A stretch of DNA of 64,000 bases from Aquidulcibacter paucihalophilus (GTDB taxonomy: Bacteria; Pseudomonadota; Alphaproteobacteria; Caulobacterales; Aquidulcibacteraceae): NCBI RefSeq assembly GCF_002105465.1, contig NZ_NCSQ01000084.1, forward strand, positions 1 through 64,000. The letters run 5' to 3'. Within the stretch, counting starts at the first letter, position 1; each line of letters opens with the position of its first letter. The notes below the pieces were generated by a model, which did not search any database, was not told where the DNA came from, and saw only the letters and a program-made list of their open reading frames with translations. This document shows, in pieces, positions 56,375 through 64,000 of this stretch. The translations under genes and the position numbers were made by a program.

Positions 56375-56929
56375 TTACACCCCATCCATCACAGCACGGC
56401 AATAATCCTGGGTGCGCTCTGCCTGCACACGCTTGAACGCCTCTGGACTCGGCGCATGCCGGCGGACCAGCAACAGCCCCTTATCGCTGGGCAGACTAAC
56501 CACAACTTCGCCCGGCCGTGCGGCAATGGGCGAACGGGCCGAGACCACCATGATGCGGGCCCCCTCCGGACCGATTTTGCGGTCATTCAAGGTGAAGACA
56601 TTATCCGTATTGCCCGCATAAAAGGCTGCAGACGTATAATCCGCTCCTTTGCCGATAAAGACCCGGACGGGGCCCTTGCTAAGGTCAAGCGCACAGGTGG
56701 AATAGGCCAAATCAGGCGAGGAACGCACAATCTGTTGGTTTTGCGGCGTCACCATATTGCCATGTGCCAAACGGTTGAGGCCACCAGAGGCTTCGCCAAT
56801 TCGGGTCATGGCGATCGTCATGATCACGCTCGGGATAAGGCCGATCGTCAATAAATGCCCCAAAACCGCCAACAAAACACCGAATGCGAGCGGTTTCAGC
56901 CACAGGGCTTGCTTCTTTGCTTGTGCCAT
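56375..56929 (-). CDS. DUF1254 domain protein, membrane-anchored
   Basis: 184 residues. An N-terminal membrane helix (about 12-38), then a periplasmic domain with VTPQNQQIVRSSPDLAYSTC, ALDLSKGPVRVFIGKGADYT and ARIMVVSARSPIAARPGEVV, as in short DUF1254 proteins. DUF1254 proteins are usually next to DUF1214 partners, and the DUF1214 gene here ends at its start (TAATG). Function unknown. Confidence 0.85.
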   Translation of the reverse strand: MAQAKKQALWLKPLAFGVLLAVLGHLLTIGLIPSVIMTIAMTRIGEASGGLNRLAHGNMVTPQNQQIVRSSPDLAYSTCALDLSKGPVRVFIGKGADYTSAAFYAGNTDNVFTLNDRKIGPEGARIMVVSARSPIAARPGEVVVSLPSDKGLLLVRRHAPSPEAFKRVQAERTQDYCRAVMDGV

Positions 56930-57534
56930 TAGTTGCCCCCCCCTGAAGTTGGCGTTTGGGTGCAGGAGATTTTCTTGACCCGGGGCAGTTTCAAGGCCTG
57001 TAGGGCAGCCTTCTCAACCGATTGTGGATTATAGAGGCGGATGGTCAACGAAAACGTGCCGCCGCCTTTACTGGAAAGCCATGGCCCGGGCGTCGTCGGC
57101 CGCGTCGCACTTAATGTTCCCGCCCATGTCGTTGCTGGGGCAACAAGGGCACGGGTTGCATCAATCGAACTTGCCCCATCTGTATTGATCGGCAACATCT
57201 GATTGGCCCCATAAATCGTGATGGACCACCAGCGGGTCGGGAGTGCCTCGCCCTCCAAGGCATAGATACAGCCTTCAACCAGCTTAGCCCCATCCTCATC
57301 GACATCGCGGTTGAAATAAACTGTCTCTTCTTTGGTCAAGGCGAGGAGGCCAACACGCGCGATGGTGGCCCGCAGCCAAGGATTGGCGGCAGCCGCCCCA
57401 ACAGTTGGGTCAGTTGACCAACGACCCGAGACGAGCTTCGCGTCACTGAATAGGCCGCCTGAGACAGCTAACGCTGAGCCCACACCCAGGCCTAATCCTA
57501 AGACGCCGCAGATTAGCCATCGCCACATGGGCAC
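56929..57534 (-). CDS. DUF1214 domain protein, exported
   Basis: 201 residues with signal peptide or membrane anchor (WLICGVLGLGLGVGSALAVS) and the DUF1214 features RATIARVGLLALTKEETVYF, WWSITIYGANQMLPINTD, GPWLSSKGGGTFSLTIRLYN and a cysteine-containing end. It overlaps the downstream DUF1254 gene by one base. The two domains are one protein in some relatives; here they are split into a coupled pair. Confidence 0.9.
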   Translation of the reverse strand: MPMWRWLICGVLGLGLGVGSALAVSGGLFSDAKLVSGRWSTDPTVGAAAANPWLRATIARVGLLALTKEETVYFNRDVDEDGAKLVEGCIYALEGEALPTRWWSITIYGANQMLPINTDGASSIDATRALVAPATTWAGTLSATRPTTPGPWLSSKGGGTFSLTIRLYNPQSVEKAALQALKLPRVKKISCTQTPTSGGGN

Positions 57535-57616
57535 TTCTCCCCCTGAGTTCTTTGTTGCGGTCAGCTTAAGCGACTGGGCAGGAAAGAATAGAGCCCCAAT
57601 ACACTTCGGTCGGCCT

Positions 57617-58414
57617 TCAGGGCTGAGCGATGGCGAGACACAGTTCTCGCCCGATCAGGGCGGCTGTACCCACGTCGCCGCTGTCCCACCGCAAGACCAA
57701 CGCCTTGGCGCGCAAGCTCAAAAACGGGGCTTCTCCGCCAGCTGCAGACATGGCTAAGGCAGGTCCCAAACGGGTGGTCCACACAAGCGCCGGATCGCGA
57801 TCTGTAGCCCAAGCCAAACCATCCACGCCACCCGGCGTCGGGACCGGCGTCAGCGCGCCATCGGCCGGCAGCGCGAACGGCCACGGGGCCGCTTTCGGTG
57901 CAAAAATAAGGCTAAAGGACAGTTTCTGCTTCAGCCTGATGACCAGAAACACATGCGCGCCTGATTGAACAGCAGCCAAGGCCAAGCCCTGCACGCGGCC
58001 TGTCATGGCATCTTGCACCTCACGGGAAGACATGGCGCGCAAGCCTGCATCTTCGGCATCCGATAAGGCTGCTTGGATCGCAGGCTCATTAACAATAGAG
58101 GCAGCTTGGACTTGGGAACTCGCGCCATCGCGAGCCCCTTGCGCCATCAAGCGCCAAAGGGCGACCGCCCCAGCCCCTGTTGCCGCCAGAACCAGAAGAA
58201 GCACAAAAACGCCTACCCCATAAGAGATAAAGCCCGGCGCATTGAGTGCCAAAGGTGCTAGGAGGGCTAAAAGCAAAAATGCGAGGACGAGCCCACCGGC
58301 AGATAGCGCGACCAAAACACCCTCTGAGCCAGTGCGCGCCTTGGCCGCATCAAACCCATCACGCAAATTCTGCATGAGATATTTGGGGTTCAACAAGAAG
58401 GGTGTGCGCGCCAT
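57617..58414 (-). CDS. membrane protein, unknown function
   Basis: 265 residues from the ATG at 58414 (MARTPFLLNPKYLMQNLRDG); a TTG twelve codons earlier is possible. Two hydrophobic segments (about 32-55 and 60-85), then a soluble region with SSREVQDAMTGRVQGLALAA, VFLVIRLKQKLSFSLIFAPK and LAWATDRDPALVWTTRLGPA. I recognise no family. It follows dapE on the same strand by about 55 bases. Confidence 0.7.
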   Translation of the reverse strand: MARTPFLLNPKYLMQNLRDGFDAAKARTGSEGVLVALSAGGLVLAFLLLALLAPLALNAPGFISYGVGVFVLLLVLAATGAGAVALWRLMAQGARDGASSQVQAASIVNEPAIQAALSDAEDAGLRAMSSREVQDAMTGRVQGLALAAVQSGAHVFLVIRLKQKLSFSLIFAPKAAPWPFALPADGALTPVPTPGGVDGLAWATDRDPALVWTTRLGPALAMSAAGGEAPFLSLRAKALVLRWDSGDVGTAALIGRELCLAIAQP

Positions 58415-58468
58415 TTCCCCCTTTTGGGCTGACTCTGTGATTTTGGGCAATCCTGCACCGAAAACGGA

Positions 58469-59623
58469 CTAGACTTGCGCAAAATAGCGGTCCAGCACGC
58501 CTTCATAAATGGTGGCCAGGGTTTCAATGTCGCGTGTCTCCACCCGCTCATTGACTTGGTGCATGGTCGCGCCCACCAAGCCAAACTCGCACACGGGGCA
58601 ATAATCCTTGATAAAGCGCGCGTCGGAGGTGCCACCCGTAGTCGATAATTCTGGCCTGCGCCCGGTCACGGCTTCACAGGCATCTTGGATGAGGTGGGTC
58701 AAAAGTCCTGGTGGGGTGAAAAAGGCTTCGCCAGAGACCATGATGGCAAGATCTATCTTGCCGTTAAATCCTTCTTCCGCACGCCGGGCCTCGGCCAGAA
58801 GCCACGTAGACAGGCTTTCACCGGTGTGGGCAGTATTGAAGCGGATGTTGAAACGGGCTGTCGCCTTTTCTGGAATGACATTGGTGGTTGGATTACCCAC
58901 ATCTATCGTCACAACTTCGAGATTGGAGGGTTGGAAGCCTTCGGCCCCCTCATCAAGCTTATGGCTTTGGATTTGGTGCAGAAAGCCGATTAAGGCCCGC
59001 ACGGGATTGGCCGCCTTATGAGGATAGGCAACATGACCTTGAATACCCGTCACGCTGACGGTGCAATTGAGCGAGCCGCGGCGGCCATTTTTAATCATGT
59101 CACCCATGGCATCTGGATTGGTCGGCTCACCCACCACGCAGTGATCGAGGACTTCGCCTTCCGCCGCAATGGCTTGCAGTAATCTCTTGGTGCCATGCAG
59201 CGCGACGCCTTCTTCATCGCCAGTAATGAGGAAGGAGATCGAGCCCTTGGGCTTTGGGTTTTTCGCCAAATAGCGTGCCGTAGCCGCGACAAAGGCAGCG
59301 ATCCCGCCCTTCATATCGGCGGCACCTCTACCGATCAGCAAACCATCTTGCAGGGCCGCCTCGAAGGGATCGACTGACCACTGTGCCAGATCCCCCGTCG
59401 GAACCACGTCTGTATGGCCCGCGAAGCAGAAATTGGGGGCCTCGGTGCCGAAGCGCGCATAGAGATTGTCAATATCTTCGAACCGATAGCGTTTGACGCG
59501 GAAGCCTAAGGCCTCCAGCGCCTGTTGCACCACGTCGAGCGCGCCAAGATCAGCGGGCGTGACTGAGGGCTTGCGGATGAGGTCACAGGCCAAATGAATG
59601 GGATCGAAATCAGATGTGGTCAT
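58469..59623 (-). CDS. dapE: succinyl-diaminopimelate desuccinylase DapE
   Basis: Removes succinate from N-succinyl-LL-DAP in the lysine/meso-DAP pathway. 384 residues of the M20 di-zinc family. Metal and catalytic residues: CFAGHTDVVP (His70, Asp72), GRGAADMKGG (Asp103) and ITGDEEGVALHG (Glu137/138). SYFLT... C-terminal VCEFGLVGATMHQVNE carries the last histidine. With dapD (61295) in the same block, it covers two steps of the succinylase branch. Confidence 0.96.
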   Translation of the reverse strand: MTTSDFDPIHLACDLIRKPSVTPADLGALDVVQQALEALGFRVKRYRFEDIDNLYARFGTEAPNFCFAGHTDVVPTGDLAQWSVDPFEAALQDGLLIGRGAADMKGGIAAFVAATARYLAKNPKPKGSISFLITGDEEGVALHGTKRLLQAIAAEGEVLDHCVVGEPTNPDAMGDMIKNGRRGSLNCTVSVTGIQGHVAYPHKAANPVRALIGFLHQIQSHKLDEGAEGFQPSNLEVVTIDVGNPTTNVIPEKATARFNIRFNTAHTGESLSTWLLAEARRAEEGFNGKIDLAIMVSGEAFFTPPGLLTHLIQDACEAVTGRRPELSTTGGTSDARFIKDYCPVCEFGLVGATMHQVNERVETRDIETLATIYEGVLDRYFAQV

Positions 59624-59651
59624 AAGCCCAACCTAGGGCAGATTGATGGCT

Positions 59652-60623
59652 CTAGCCAGAGGCGGCCACCCGACGGATCGCAGCCATGGCTGCTGCATTG
59701 GCGATCAAGTCCGCGCCCTCGGTCCAAACAGGCTTGCCGGTTTGAATGGCGTCCACCACACCATCGAACTGATAGGCAAAAGTGGGGCGGCGAGGAAAGG
59801 TTTCGCGGGTTTCTTGGCCGTCAATGGTCAGTATCAATTCCGCGCCATATTGGGGGGCGAGAGGATTGTCGATATCCAGTCGGCCCCTGGTACCAACAAG
59901 TTCCAGCCGAGGCGGCTTGCGCCCGCCTTCAGGGTCCATATCGCAGATCACATCGGCCTCAAGGCCGGTTGGAAAGGAGAAATGCGCCGTTGTGCGCCGA
60001 TCCACACCATCGGGTTCGAGGTCTTGGTGGGCGGCGGTTACAATGGGCTCTACCCCTGCCAAATGGCGCAACCAACTGACGGGATAACAGCCAAGGTCTG
60101 CCAATGCCCCGCCACCTTGGGAGGCTTGCCAACGAAACTCCCGCGCATTGCGGACGATGGGAACCGAAAATTCCGCTTCGCCTGAAACAAGCTCGCCCAA
60201 TTGGCCAGATTGAACAATGTCCACCGCGCGACGAAACAAAGGATGCCACCGATAATGAAAGGCCTCGATCAAGCGCTTGCCGGCCTTATGGGCCGCAGCT
60301 ACCAAGGTTCGCGCATCAGCCTCATTCACCGTGGCCGGCTTTTCGAGGAACACATGTTTGCCCGCTGCAAGGGCCTTGAGGCTCCACTCACAATGCCCCG
60401 CAGGTGGCAGAGCGATATAGACCACATCGACATCATCGCGCGCGATCACGTCCTCGTAGGTTCCAGCATGGGGGATCGCATGGGTCATGGCATATTCCAG
60501 CGCGCGCTCACGCGTCGAAGCCCCAATCGCCACCAGAATTGCATCTGGATTTTCAGCTAAGGGATCGATCAATGCGGGTTTGGCAATGCGTGCCGCGCCG
60601 AGAATAGAGAACCGAAGAGCCAT
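59652..60623 (-). CDS. Gfo/Idh/MocA family NAD(P)-dependent oxidoreductase
   Basis: 323 residues from ATG with GGAAG. N-terminal Rossmann fold MALRFSILGAARIAKPALID, the diagnostic EKPATVNEADARTL and a substrate histidine region (FHYRWHPLFRRA), then a mixed-sheet domain with FSVPIVRNAREFRWQASQGG and ALADLGCYPVSWLRHLAG. It oxidises a sugar, inositol or related hydroxyl; substrate unknown. An in-frame ATG five codons earlier is also possible. Confidence 0.9.
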   Translation of the reverse strand: MALRFSILGAARIAKPALIDPLAENPDAILVAIGASTRERALEYAMTHAIPHAGTYEDVIARDDVDVVYIALPPAGHCEWSLKALAAGKHVFLEKPATVNEADARTLVAAAHKAGKRLIEAFHYRWHPLFRRAVDIVQSGQLGELVSGEAEFSVPIVRNAREFRWQASQGGGALADLGCYPVSWLRHLAGVEPIVTAAHQDLEPDGVDRRTTAHFSFPTGLEADVICDMDPEGGRKPPRLELVGTRGRLDIDNPLAPQYGAELILTIDGQETRETFPRRPTFAYQFDGVVDAIQTGKPVWTEGADLIANAAAMAAIRRVAASG

Positions 60624-60739
60624 CCACTTCCAATTCATCTTTACGGAGATAAAACTTAAAGGCCGCAGCCTTTATCCGAATCGATAAAAACGCAACGGCT
60701 CTACTGTGGTACCGTTCAGCAGCGGGTCAAGCCCTATCG

Positions 60740-60755
60740 ATCACGAAAACGTGAT
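60740..60755. promoter_or_regulatory. palindrome upstream of the Gfo/Idh gene
   Basis: ATCACG-AAAA-CGTGAT is a perfect 6-bp inverted repeat, 117 bases before the oxidoreductase start, followed closely by TTGTGACAAA. It could be a regulator-binding site, or simply the loop of a terminator-like hairpin between the two genes. No regulator gene is near to support the first. Confidence 0.3.
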
Positions 60756-60803
60756 AATTGTGACAAAGCCCAGATTATTTCTCAGATGGACGGTAAAATT
60801 GCA

Positions 60804-61286
60804 CTAACCGCAGCGTTTAGAGCGCCATTCCGCGACTTGAGGCAAGCTTTCCCAGCCAAAAGCCGTTTCGCTTGGCCCCTTGGCGCGCAAGGTCTCAAGA
60901 CGCGCCATACCTTCCTCATAAGTCGGAATATGGCCAATTGGCACCCACCAAAACGCCATATGGGCGGTCCCGAGTGAAGGAAACCATTCGGCCTTTTGAT
61001 TATAGACTTTGACATGGGCCGTCTTCCATACAAAGTCTTCGAGTGCTTCAGCCGTCTTCCACACGCTCATATTGATTAGGAAACGCGGATCGTCGGAAGC
61101 GCGAATATCCATCGCATTGCCAGAGTCGGACTTGAGCCGCCACACAAAGCCCTCTGCCCGTTCGGCGATGGCATTTACCGCATCGATGCGGCTGGTGAAG
61201 CCCGCAAAGCGCGGATCATCCTGATCATAGCGCGATACGGAGACATTGATTTGGGCGAGATAATGATTTTCGGGCTGGGGAAACAT
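60804..61286 (-). CDS. DUF3291 domain protein
   Basis: 160 residues from ATG with GGAGG eight bases upstream; an extension into dapD is rejected for that reason. HYLAQINVSVSRYDQDDPRF, AIAERAEGFVWRLKSDSGNA, FLINMSVWKTAEALEDFVWK and MAFWWVPIGHIPTYEEGMARL match DUF3291, a ferredoxin-like barrel similar to antibiotic monooxygenases. Function not known. It follows dapD after eight bases. Confidence 0.9.
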   Translation of the reverse strand: MFPQPENHYLAQINVSVSRYDQDDPRFAGFTSRIDAVNAIAERAEGFVWRLKSDSGNAMDIRASDDPRFLINMSVWKTAEALEDFVWKTAHVKVYNQKAEWFPSLGTAHMAFWWVPIGHIPTYEEGMARLETLRAKGPSETAFGWESLPQVAEWRSKRCG

Positions 61287-61294
61287 GAAGCCTC

Positions 61295-62158
61295 CTAATC
61301 GCGCAATAATTCGTTGATTCCTGTTTTGGAGCGGGTCTGTGCATCGACGGTTTTGACGATCACAGCACAAGCCAAGCTGGGTCCACCCTTAGGGTCTGGT
61401 AAAGAGCCCGGCACCACTACCGCATAGGGCGGCACTTCGCCGCGATAGACAGCCCCTGTGGCCCGGTCGATGATTTTGGTCGATGCGCCCAAAAACACGC
61501 CCATCGAGATGACAGCGCCTTCGCGTACAATCACGCCCTCGGCCACTTCAGAACGGGCACCCACAAACACATTGTCTTCGATGATGACGGGGCCGGCTTG
61601 CAAAGGCTCCAACACCCCGCCAATACCTGTGCCGCCCGAAATATGGACATTAGCCCCGATCTGGGCACAGGAACCAACCGTTGCCCACGTGTCGATCATG
61701 GTGTTTTCACCCACATAGGCCCCGATATTCACAAAGCTTGGCATCAGAACCGCGCCCTTGGCGATAAAGCTGCCGCGGCGCACGACAGAACCCGGCACCA
61801 TGCGGAAGCCTGCTTCGCGGAAATCAGCCTCTAACCAGCGCGCGGTCTTCAGAGGTACTTTATCAAAGGCGCGCCCAGCATGCTGGACCGGATGGGGATC
61901 ATGCTCAGGGTCGATCAGATAATTGTCATTGAGGCGGAAGGACAAAAGTACCGCCTTCTTCAGCCATTGATGCGTTGTCCATTGACCGTCTGCGCCACGC
62001 GAAGCCACACGCGCCACGCCTTGATCCAACAGGGTCAAAGCCTGCCCCACGGCATCTCGTACAGATCCAGTCGTCTCAATGGAGATGGCGGTCCGGTCTT
62101 CCCACGCGGCATTGATGGTGGCTTCCAGATGGTTGAGATCAGTCATGGGCGTGGTCAT
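61295..62158 (-). CDS. dapD: tetrahydrodipicolinate N-succinyltransferase DapD
   Basis: Transfers succinyl from succinyl-CoA to tetrahydrodipicolinate, first step of the succinylase branch to meso-DAP and lysine. 287 residues. The left-handed beta-helix is visible as hexapeptide repeats ([80 protein letters not shown]). The start is [15 protein letters not shown]. It is near dapE, with two unrelated genes between. Confidence 0.97.
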   Translation of the reverse strand: MTTPMTDLNHLEATINAAWEDRTAISIETTGSVRDAVGQALTLLDQGVARVASRGADGQWTTHQWLKKAVLLSFRLNDNYLIDPEHDPHPVQHAGRAFDKVPLKTARWLEADFREAGFRMVPGSVVRRGSFIAKGAVLMPSFVNIGAYVGENTMIDTWATVGSCAQIGANVHISGGTGIGGVLEPLQAGPVIIEDNVFVGARSEVAEGVIVREGAVISMGVFLGASTKIIDRATGAVYRGEVPPYAVVVPGSLPDPKGGPSLACAVIVKTVDAQTRSKTGINELLRD

Positions 62159-62248
62159 TTTCAGCTAGCAGGTTTGGCCATAAGGCTTTCTGCTATGCCC
62201 GTGCTTGGCGCGTCACGCAATCGCTTGCGTCACTCGCGTGCGCGGGAA

Positions 62249-62620
62249 TTAGAACAAACGTCCACCATTCGGCACGTTTTGATCAGGGGCAAATAGCACG
62301 ACATGGCCATCCGCGTCTGGAAATCCCAAAGTCAGCACTTCTGAACGTATGGGTCCAATCTGACGCGGCGGGAAATTGACCACAGCTGCAACTTGACGCC
62401 CAACCAAGTCATGCAGACGATAATGCGTGGTGATTTGAGCCGAGGATTTTTTGACGCCCAAAGTTGGGCCAAAGTCGATCATCAAAATGTACGAAGGTTT
62501 ACGCGCCGCCTCAAACACTTCGGCCGAGACAATGGTTCCAACCCGAATATCGACCTTCAAGAAGTCGTCAAAGGTGATGGGCTCTGCGGCGGGGGCCAGG
62601 GGATCGTGCAAATGGTGCAT
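62249..62620 (-). CDS. tRNA-binding domain protein (CsaA type)
   Basis: 123 residues: OB-fold tRNA-binding domain with ITFDDFLKVDIRVGTIVSAE, the LMIDFGPTLGVKKSSAQITT region and VAAVVNFPPRQIGPIRSEVL. CsaA is a homodimeric tRNA-binding, chaperone-like protein. It lies eight bases after the cupin gene. Confidence 0.93.
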   Translation of the reverse strand: MHHLHDPLAPAAEPITFDDFLKVDIRVGTIVSAEVFEAARKPSYILMIDFGPTLGVKKSSAQITTHYRLHDLVGRQVAAVVNFPPRQIGPIRSEVLTLGFPDADGHVVLFAPDQNVPNGGRLF

Positions 62621-62628
62621 GGGAAAAC

Positions 62629-62946
62629 CTAGATCGAACCCTTTTCTTCAACCACCAAAATCCGGGCTGCCCCGACAGGCCGCGCAATATGTTCATCGCC
62701 CACATTGGCGACAAAAACATCATTGGGACCAAGCCGTACGGTCTTTTCAACGCCATCGACCTTATAGGACATATCAACCGCACCATCGATGACCATAAAG
62801 ACTTCGGCACCGGTATTGGTGTGCCAGATGTAAGGCTTGTCGGTCCAATGCAGCCGCACCGTCGCCCCGGCAATTTCGGCCAAATCCCGCGCCCCCCAAG
62901 CCCGCTCTGCGGTGAATTGGGTGATGTCTTGATGAATCTCAGCCAT
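62629..62946 (-). CDS. small cupin-domain protein
   Basis: 105 residues from the internal ATG ([11 protein letters not shown]), whose start is eight bases inside the end of the nucleotidase gene. Cupin motif 1 is degenerate: IWHTNTGAEVFMVIDGAVDM; motif 2 is VFVANVGDEHIARPVG. The metal-binding His/Glu pattern is only partly kept. Role unknown; such proteins may sense or isomerise small acids. Confidence 0.87.
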   Translation of the reverse strand: MAEIHQDITQFTAERAWGARDLAEIAGATVRLHWTDKPYIWHTNTGAEVFMVIDGAVDMSYKVDGVEKTVRLGPNDVFVANVGDEHIARPVGAARILVVEEKGSI

Positions 62947-63661
62947 GCTGGGTTCCCGCTTCGACAACCGCTTCCAAGAAGGCGGTCAGATCATTGGTCA
63001 TGTGATGGACATGATCGGGCGTCTCGTCGACAGGCCCGGCAGGTCGGCCATCGACAGGTTCATGACTCCAATCCTTCCATGACCAGACAAGGATGGTAGA
63101 AAACCCAAGTTCGTGTGCCGTCAACAAATTACGCGACAAATCTTCCACCATCACGGCTTTGGTTGGTTCAACCACATGGCGGTCAATCAAAACATCGAAA
63201 GCTTCCCGCTTGGGCTTGGGCACATAACCGGTTGCCTCAATGTCAAAAAGATCATGGAAAACATCCTCAAGGCCCAAGGCCTTCAAGGTGCGCTCGGCAT
63301 GACCGCGCGAGCCATTGGTGAAGACCAGTTTCCGGCCGGGCAAAGCTTCAATTGCGGCGCGCAATTTCGGCGCCGGGACAACAGGGCTATAGTCCAGATC
63401 ATGGACATAATCGAGGAAGGCGCTGGCAGGCATGTTATGCTCGCGCATCATGCCGTTCAGCGTGGTGCCATAGGTGGTATAATAATGCTTCTGCTTGGCT
63501 TTGGCCGCATCATAATCTAGGCCCAAATAGCGCCCAACAAATTCAGTCATGCGCTCGTCAATTTGGGCGAATAAATCACATTCGGCGGGATAAAGCGTGT
63601 TATCGAGATCAAAGACCCAATCTTCGGCCTGATAAAGTCGGGTCAACGGGCGTGTGGTCAT
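62939..63661 (-). CDS. pyrimidine 5'-nucleotidase, HAD superfamily
   Basis: 240 residues. HAD motif [12 protein letters not shown] (Asp18, Asp20), motif [15 protein letters not shown], and the motif III/IV region [17 protein letters not shown]. The FDLDNTLYP start and [13 protein letters not shown] cap are typical of SDT1/PyrG-like pyrimidine nucleotidases, which dephosphorylate UMP/CMP or damaged nucleotides. The ATG overlaps the argB stop by four bases. Confidence 0.93.
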   Translation of the reverse strand: MTTRPLTRLYQAEDWVFDLDNTLYPAECDLFAQIDERMTEFVGRYLGLDYDAAKAKQKHYYTTYGTTLNGMMREHNMPASAFLDYVHDLDYSPVVPAPKLRAAIEALPGRKLVFTNGSRGHAERTLKALGLEDVFHDLFDIEATGYVPKPKREAFDVLIDRHVVEPTKAVMVEDLSRNLLTAHELGFSTILVWSWKDWSHEPVDGRPAGPVDETPDHVHHMTNDLTAFLEAVVEAGTQHG

Positions 63662-64000
63662 GAGCGAATAAGGGTTCCTGAACCGGAGTCGGTGAAAAGT
63701 TCGTTGAGGATGGCGTGAGGCGTCCGGCCATCTAGGATGACGACCGCCTCCACACCGGATTCAATCGCCGCAATGGCGGTTTCTAATTTAGGGATCATCC
63801 CGCCATTCGCAACGCCCGACGCCATCAAAGCCCGTGCGTCCGCAATCGTCATCTCAGGGATCAGATTGCCATTGCCATCCTTCACCCCCTCAATATCGGT
63901 CAATAACAAGAAGCGCTTAGCATGTAGCGCCCCGGCTAAGGCCCCTGCAGCGGTATCGGCATTGATATTGAAGGTCGCACCAGCTGGGTCCACGCCAATA
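63658..64000 (-). CDS. argB: acetylglutamate kinase ArgB, C-terminal part (cut by window edge)
   Basis: About 113 codons of the C-terminus remain. [60 protein letters not shown] and [20 protein letters not shown] are typical ArgB blocks that bind ATP and N-acetylglutamate. It phosphorylates N-acetylglutamate in arginine synthesis. The 5' part lies outside the window; the frame is open through position 64000. Confidence 0.95.
   Translation of the reverse strand, partial: IGVDPAGATFNINADTAAGALAGALHAKRFLLLTDIEGVKDGNGNLIPEMTIADARALMASGVANGGMIPKLETAIAAIESGVEAVVILDGRTPHAILNELFTDSGSGTLIRS

Noticed and set aside
62215..62230. ACGCAA-TCGC-TTGCGT hairpin between csaA and dapD as a terminator
   Set aside because: The stem is only six base pairs and no T-tract follows on the minus strand, so I do not call it.

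Overview
The window looks like chromosomal DNA of an alphaproteobacterium, most likely in or near Caulobacterales/Hyphomonadaceae. This is an inference from gene families: a large TonB-dependent receptor, paired DUF1254/DUF1214 proteins, DUF6445, DUF4167 and DUF4170, an argB / HAD-nucleotidase / dapD / dapE neighbourhood, and a ccmI-E-F-H / degP / two-component / glnE block known from other alphaproteobacteria. GC is moderate, genes are tightly packed, and many same-strand neighbours share ATGA or TAATG junctions. I found no rRNA, tRNA, CRISPR array or insertion sequence.

Layout. 1-2.4 kb: groES-groEL behind a CIRCE-like element. 2.4-8.8 kb: a Tat-exported S9 peptidase, PrmC, and a 992-residue TonB-dependent receptor. 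9.3-15.4 kb: DUF4167 protein, membrane protein plus PCuAC-type copper lipoprotein, UbiA, then a tight run of AlkA-type glycosylase, CpeT-like lipoprotein, NnrU and fatty-acid desaturase. 15.4-26.9 kb: mixed small genes, including lipoproteins, an ETFB-KMT-like methyltransferase, esterase, DUF2237, GNAT, an AAA kinase, DUF2239, UbiD, YaiI, MAPEG, a Gly-rich secreted protein, a PAS_5 protein and an ABC exporter. 26.7-30.8 kb (minus strand): DUF4170, CysQ-like phosphatase, PmbA, and an EF-hand / ECF sigma / small membrane protein operon. 30.9-42.0 kb (minus strand): ccmI, ccmE, ccmF, ccmH, HtrA, response regulator, histidine kinase, glnE. 42.1-49.3 kb (minus strand): an unrecognised 468-residue protein, a PepSY/regulator/kinase cassette, a PuuD-like amidase, a DnaJ-domain protein, and a broken phage/GTA locus. 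49.6-58.4 kb: PBP1A, a GMC oxidoreductase, TonB, a serine hydrolase, DUF6445, DUF1254/DUF1214 and a membrane protein. 58.5-64.0 kb (minus strand): dapE, a Gfo/Idh oxidoreductase, DUF3291, dapD, CsaA, a cupin, a HAD nucleotidase and the end of argB.

The most striking feature is at 48.09-49.34 kb. A gene-transfer-agent-type terminase large subunit is intact through its ATPase domain and the start of its nuclease domain. It then runs, out of frame, into about 55 codons that read like the extreme C-terminus of the last GTA structural gene (the host-specificity/baseplate protein). Both pieces lie on the same strand, in the order expected for the first and last genes of a GTA cluster. I read this as the scar of one internal deletion that removed the rest of the cluster.

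Functionally the window is mostly housekeeping and cell-envelope genes: protein folding, cytochrome c maturation, peptidoglycan and lysine/DAP synthesis, nitrogen control, TonB-dependent uptake and two-component sensing. I see no convincing new defence or mobile system. Beyond the GTA scar, the better leads are the EF-hand/ECF operon, the CpeT-like lipoprotein outside any visible phycobilisome context, a 54-residue membrane protein upstream of yaiI, and the paired operator-like sites before DUF2239.
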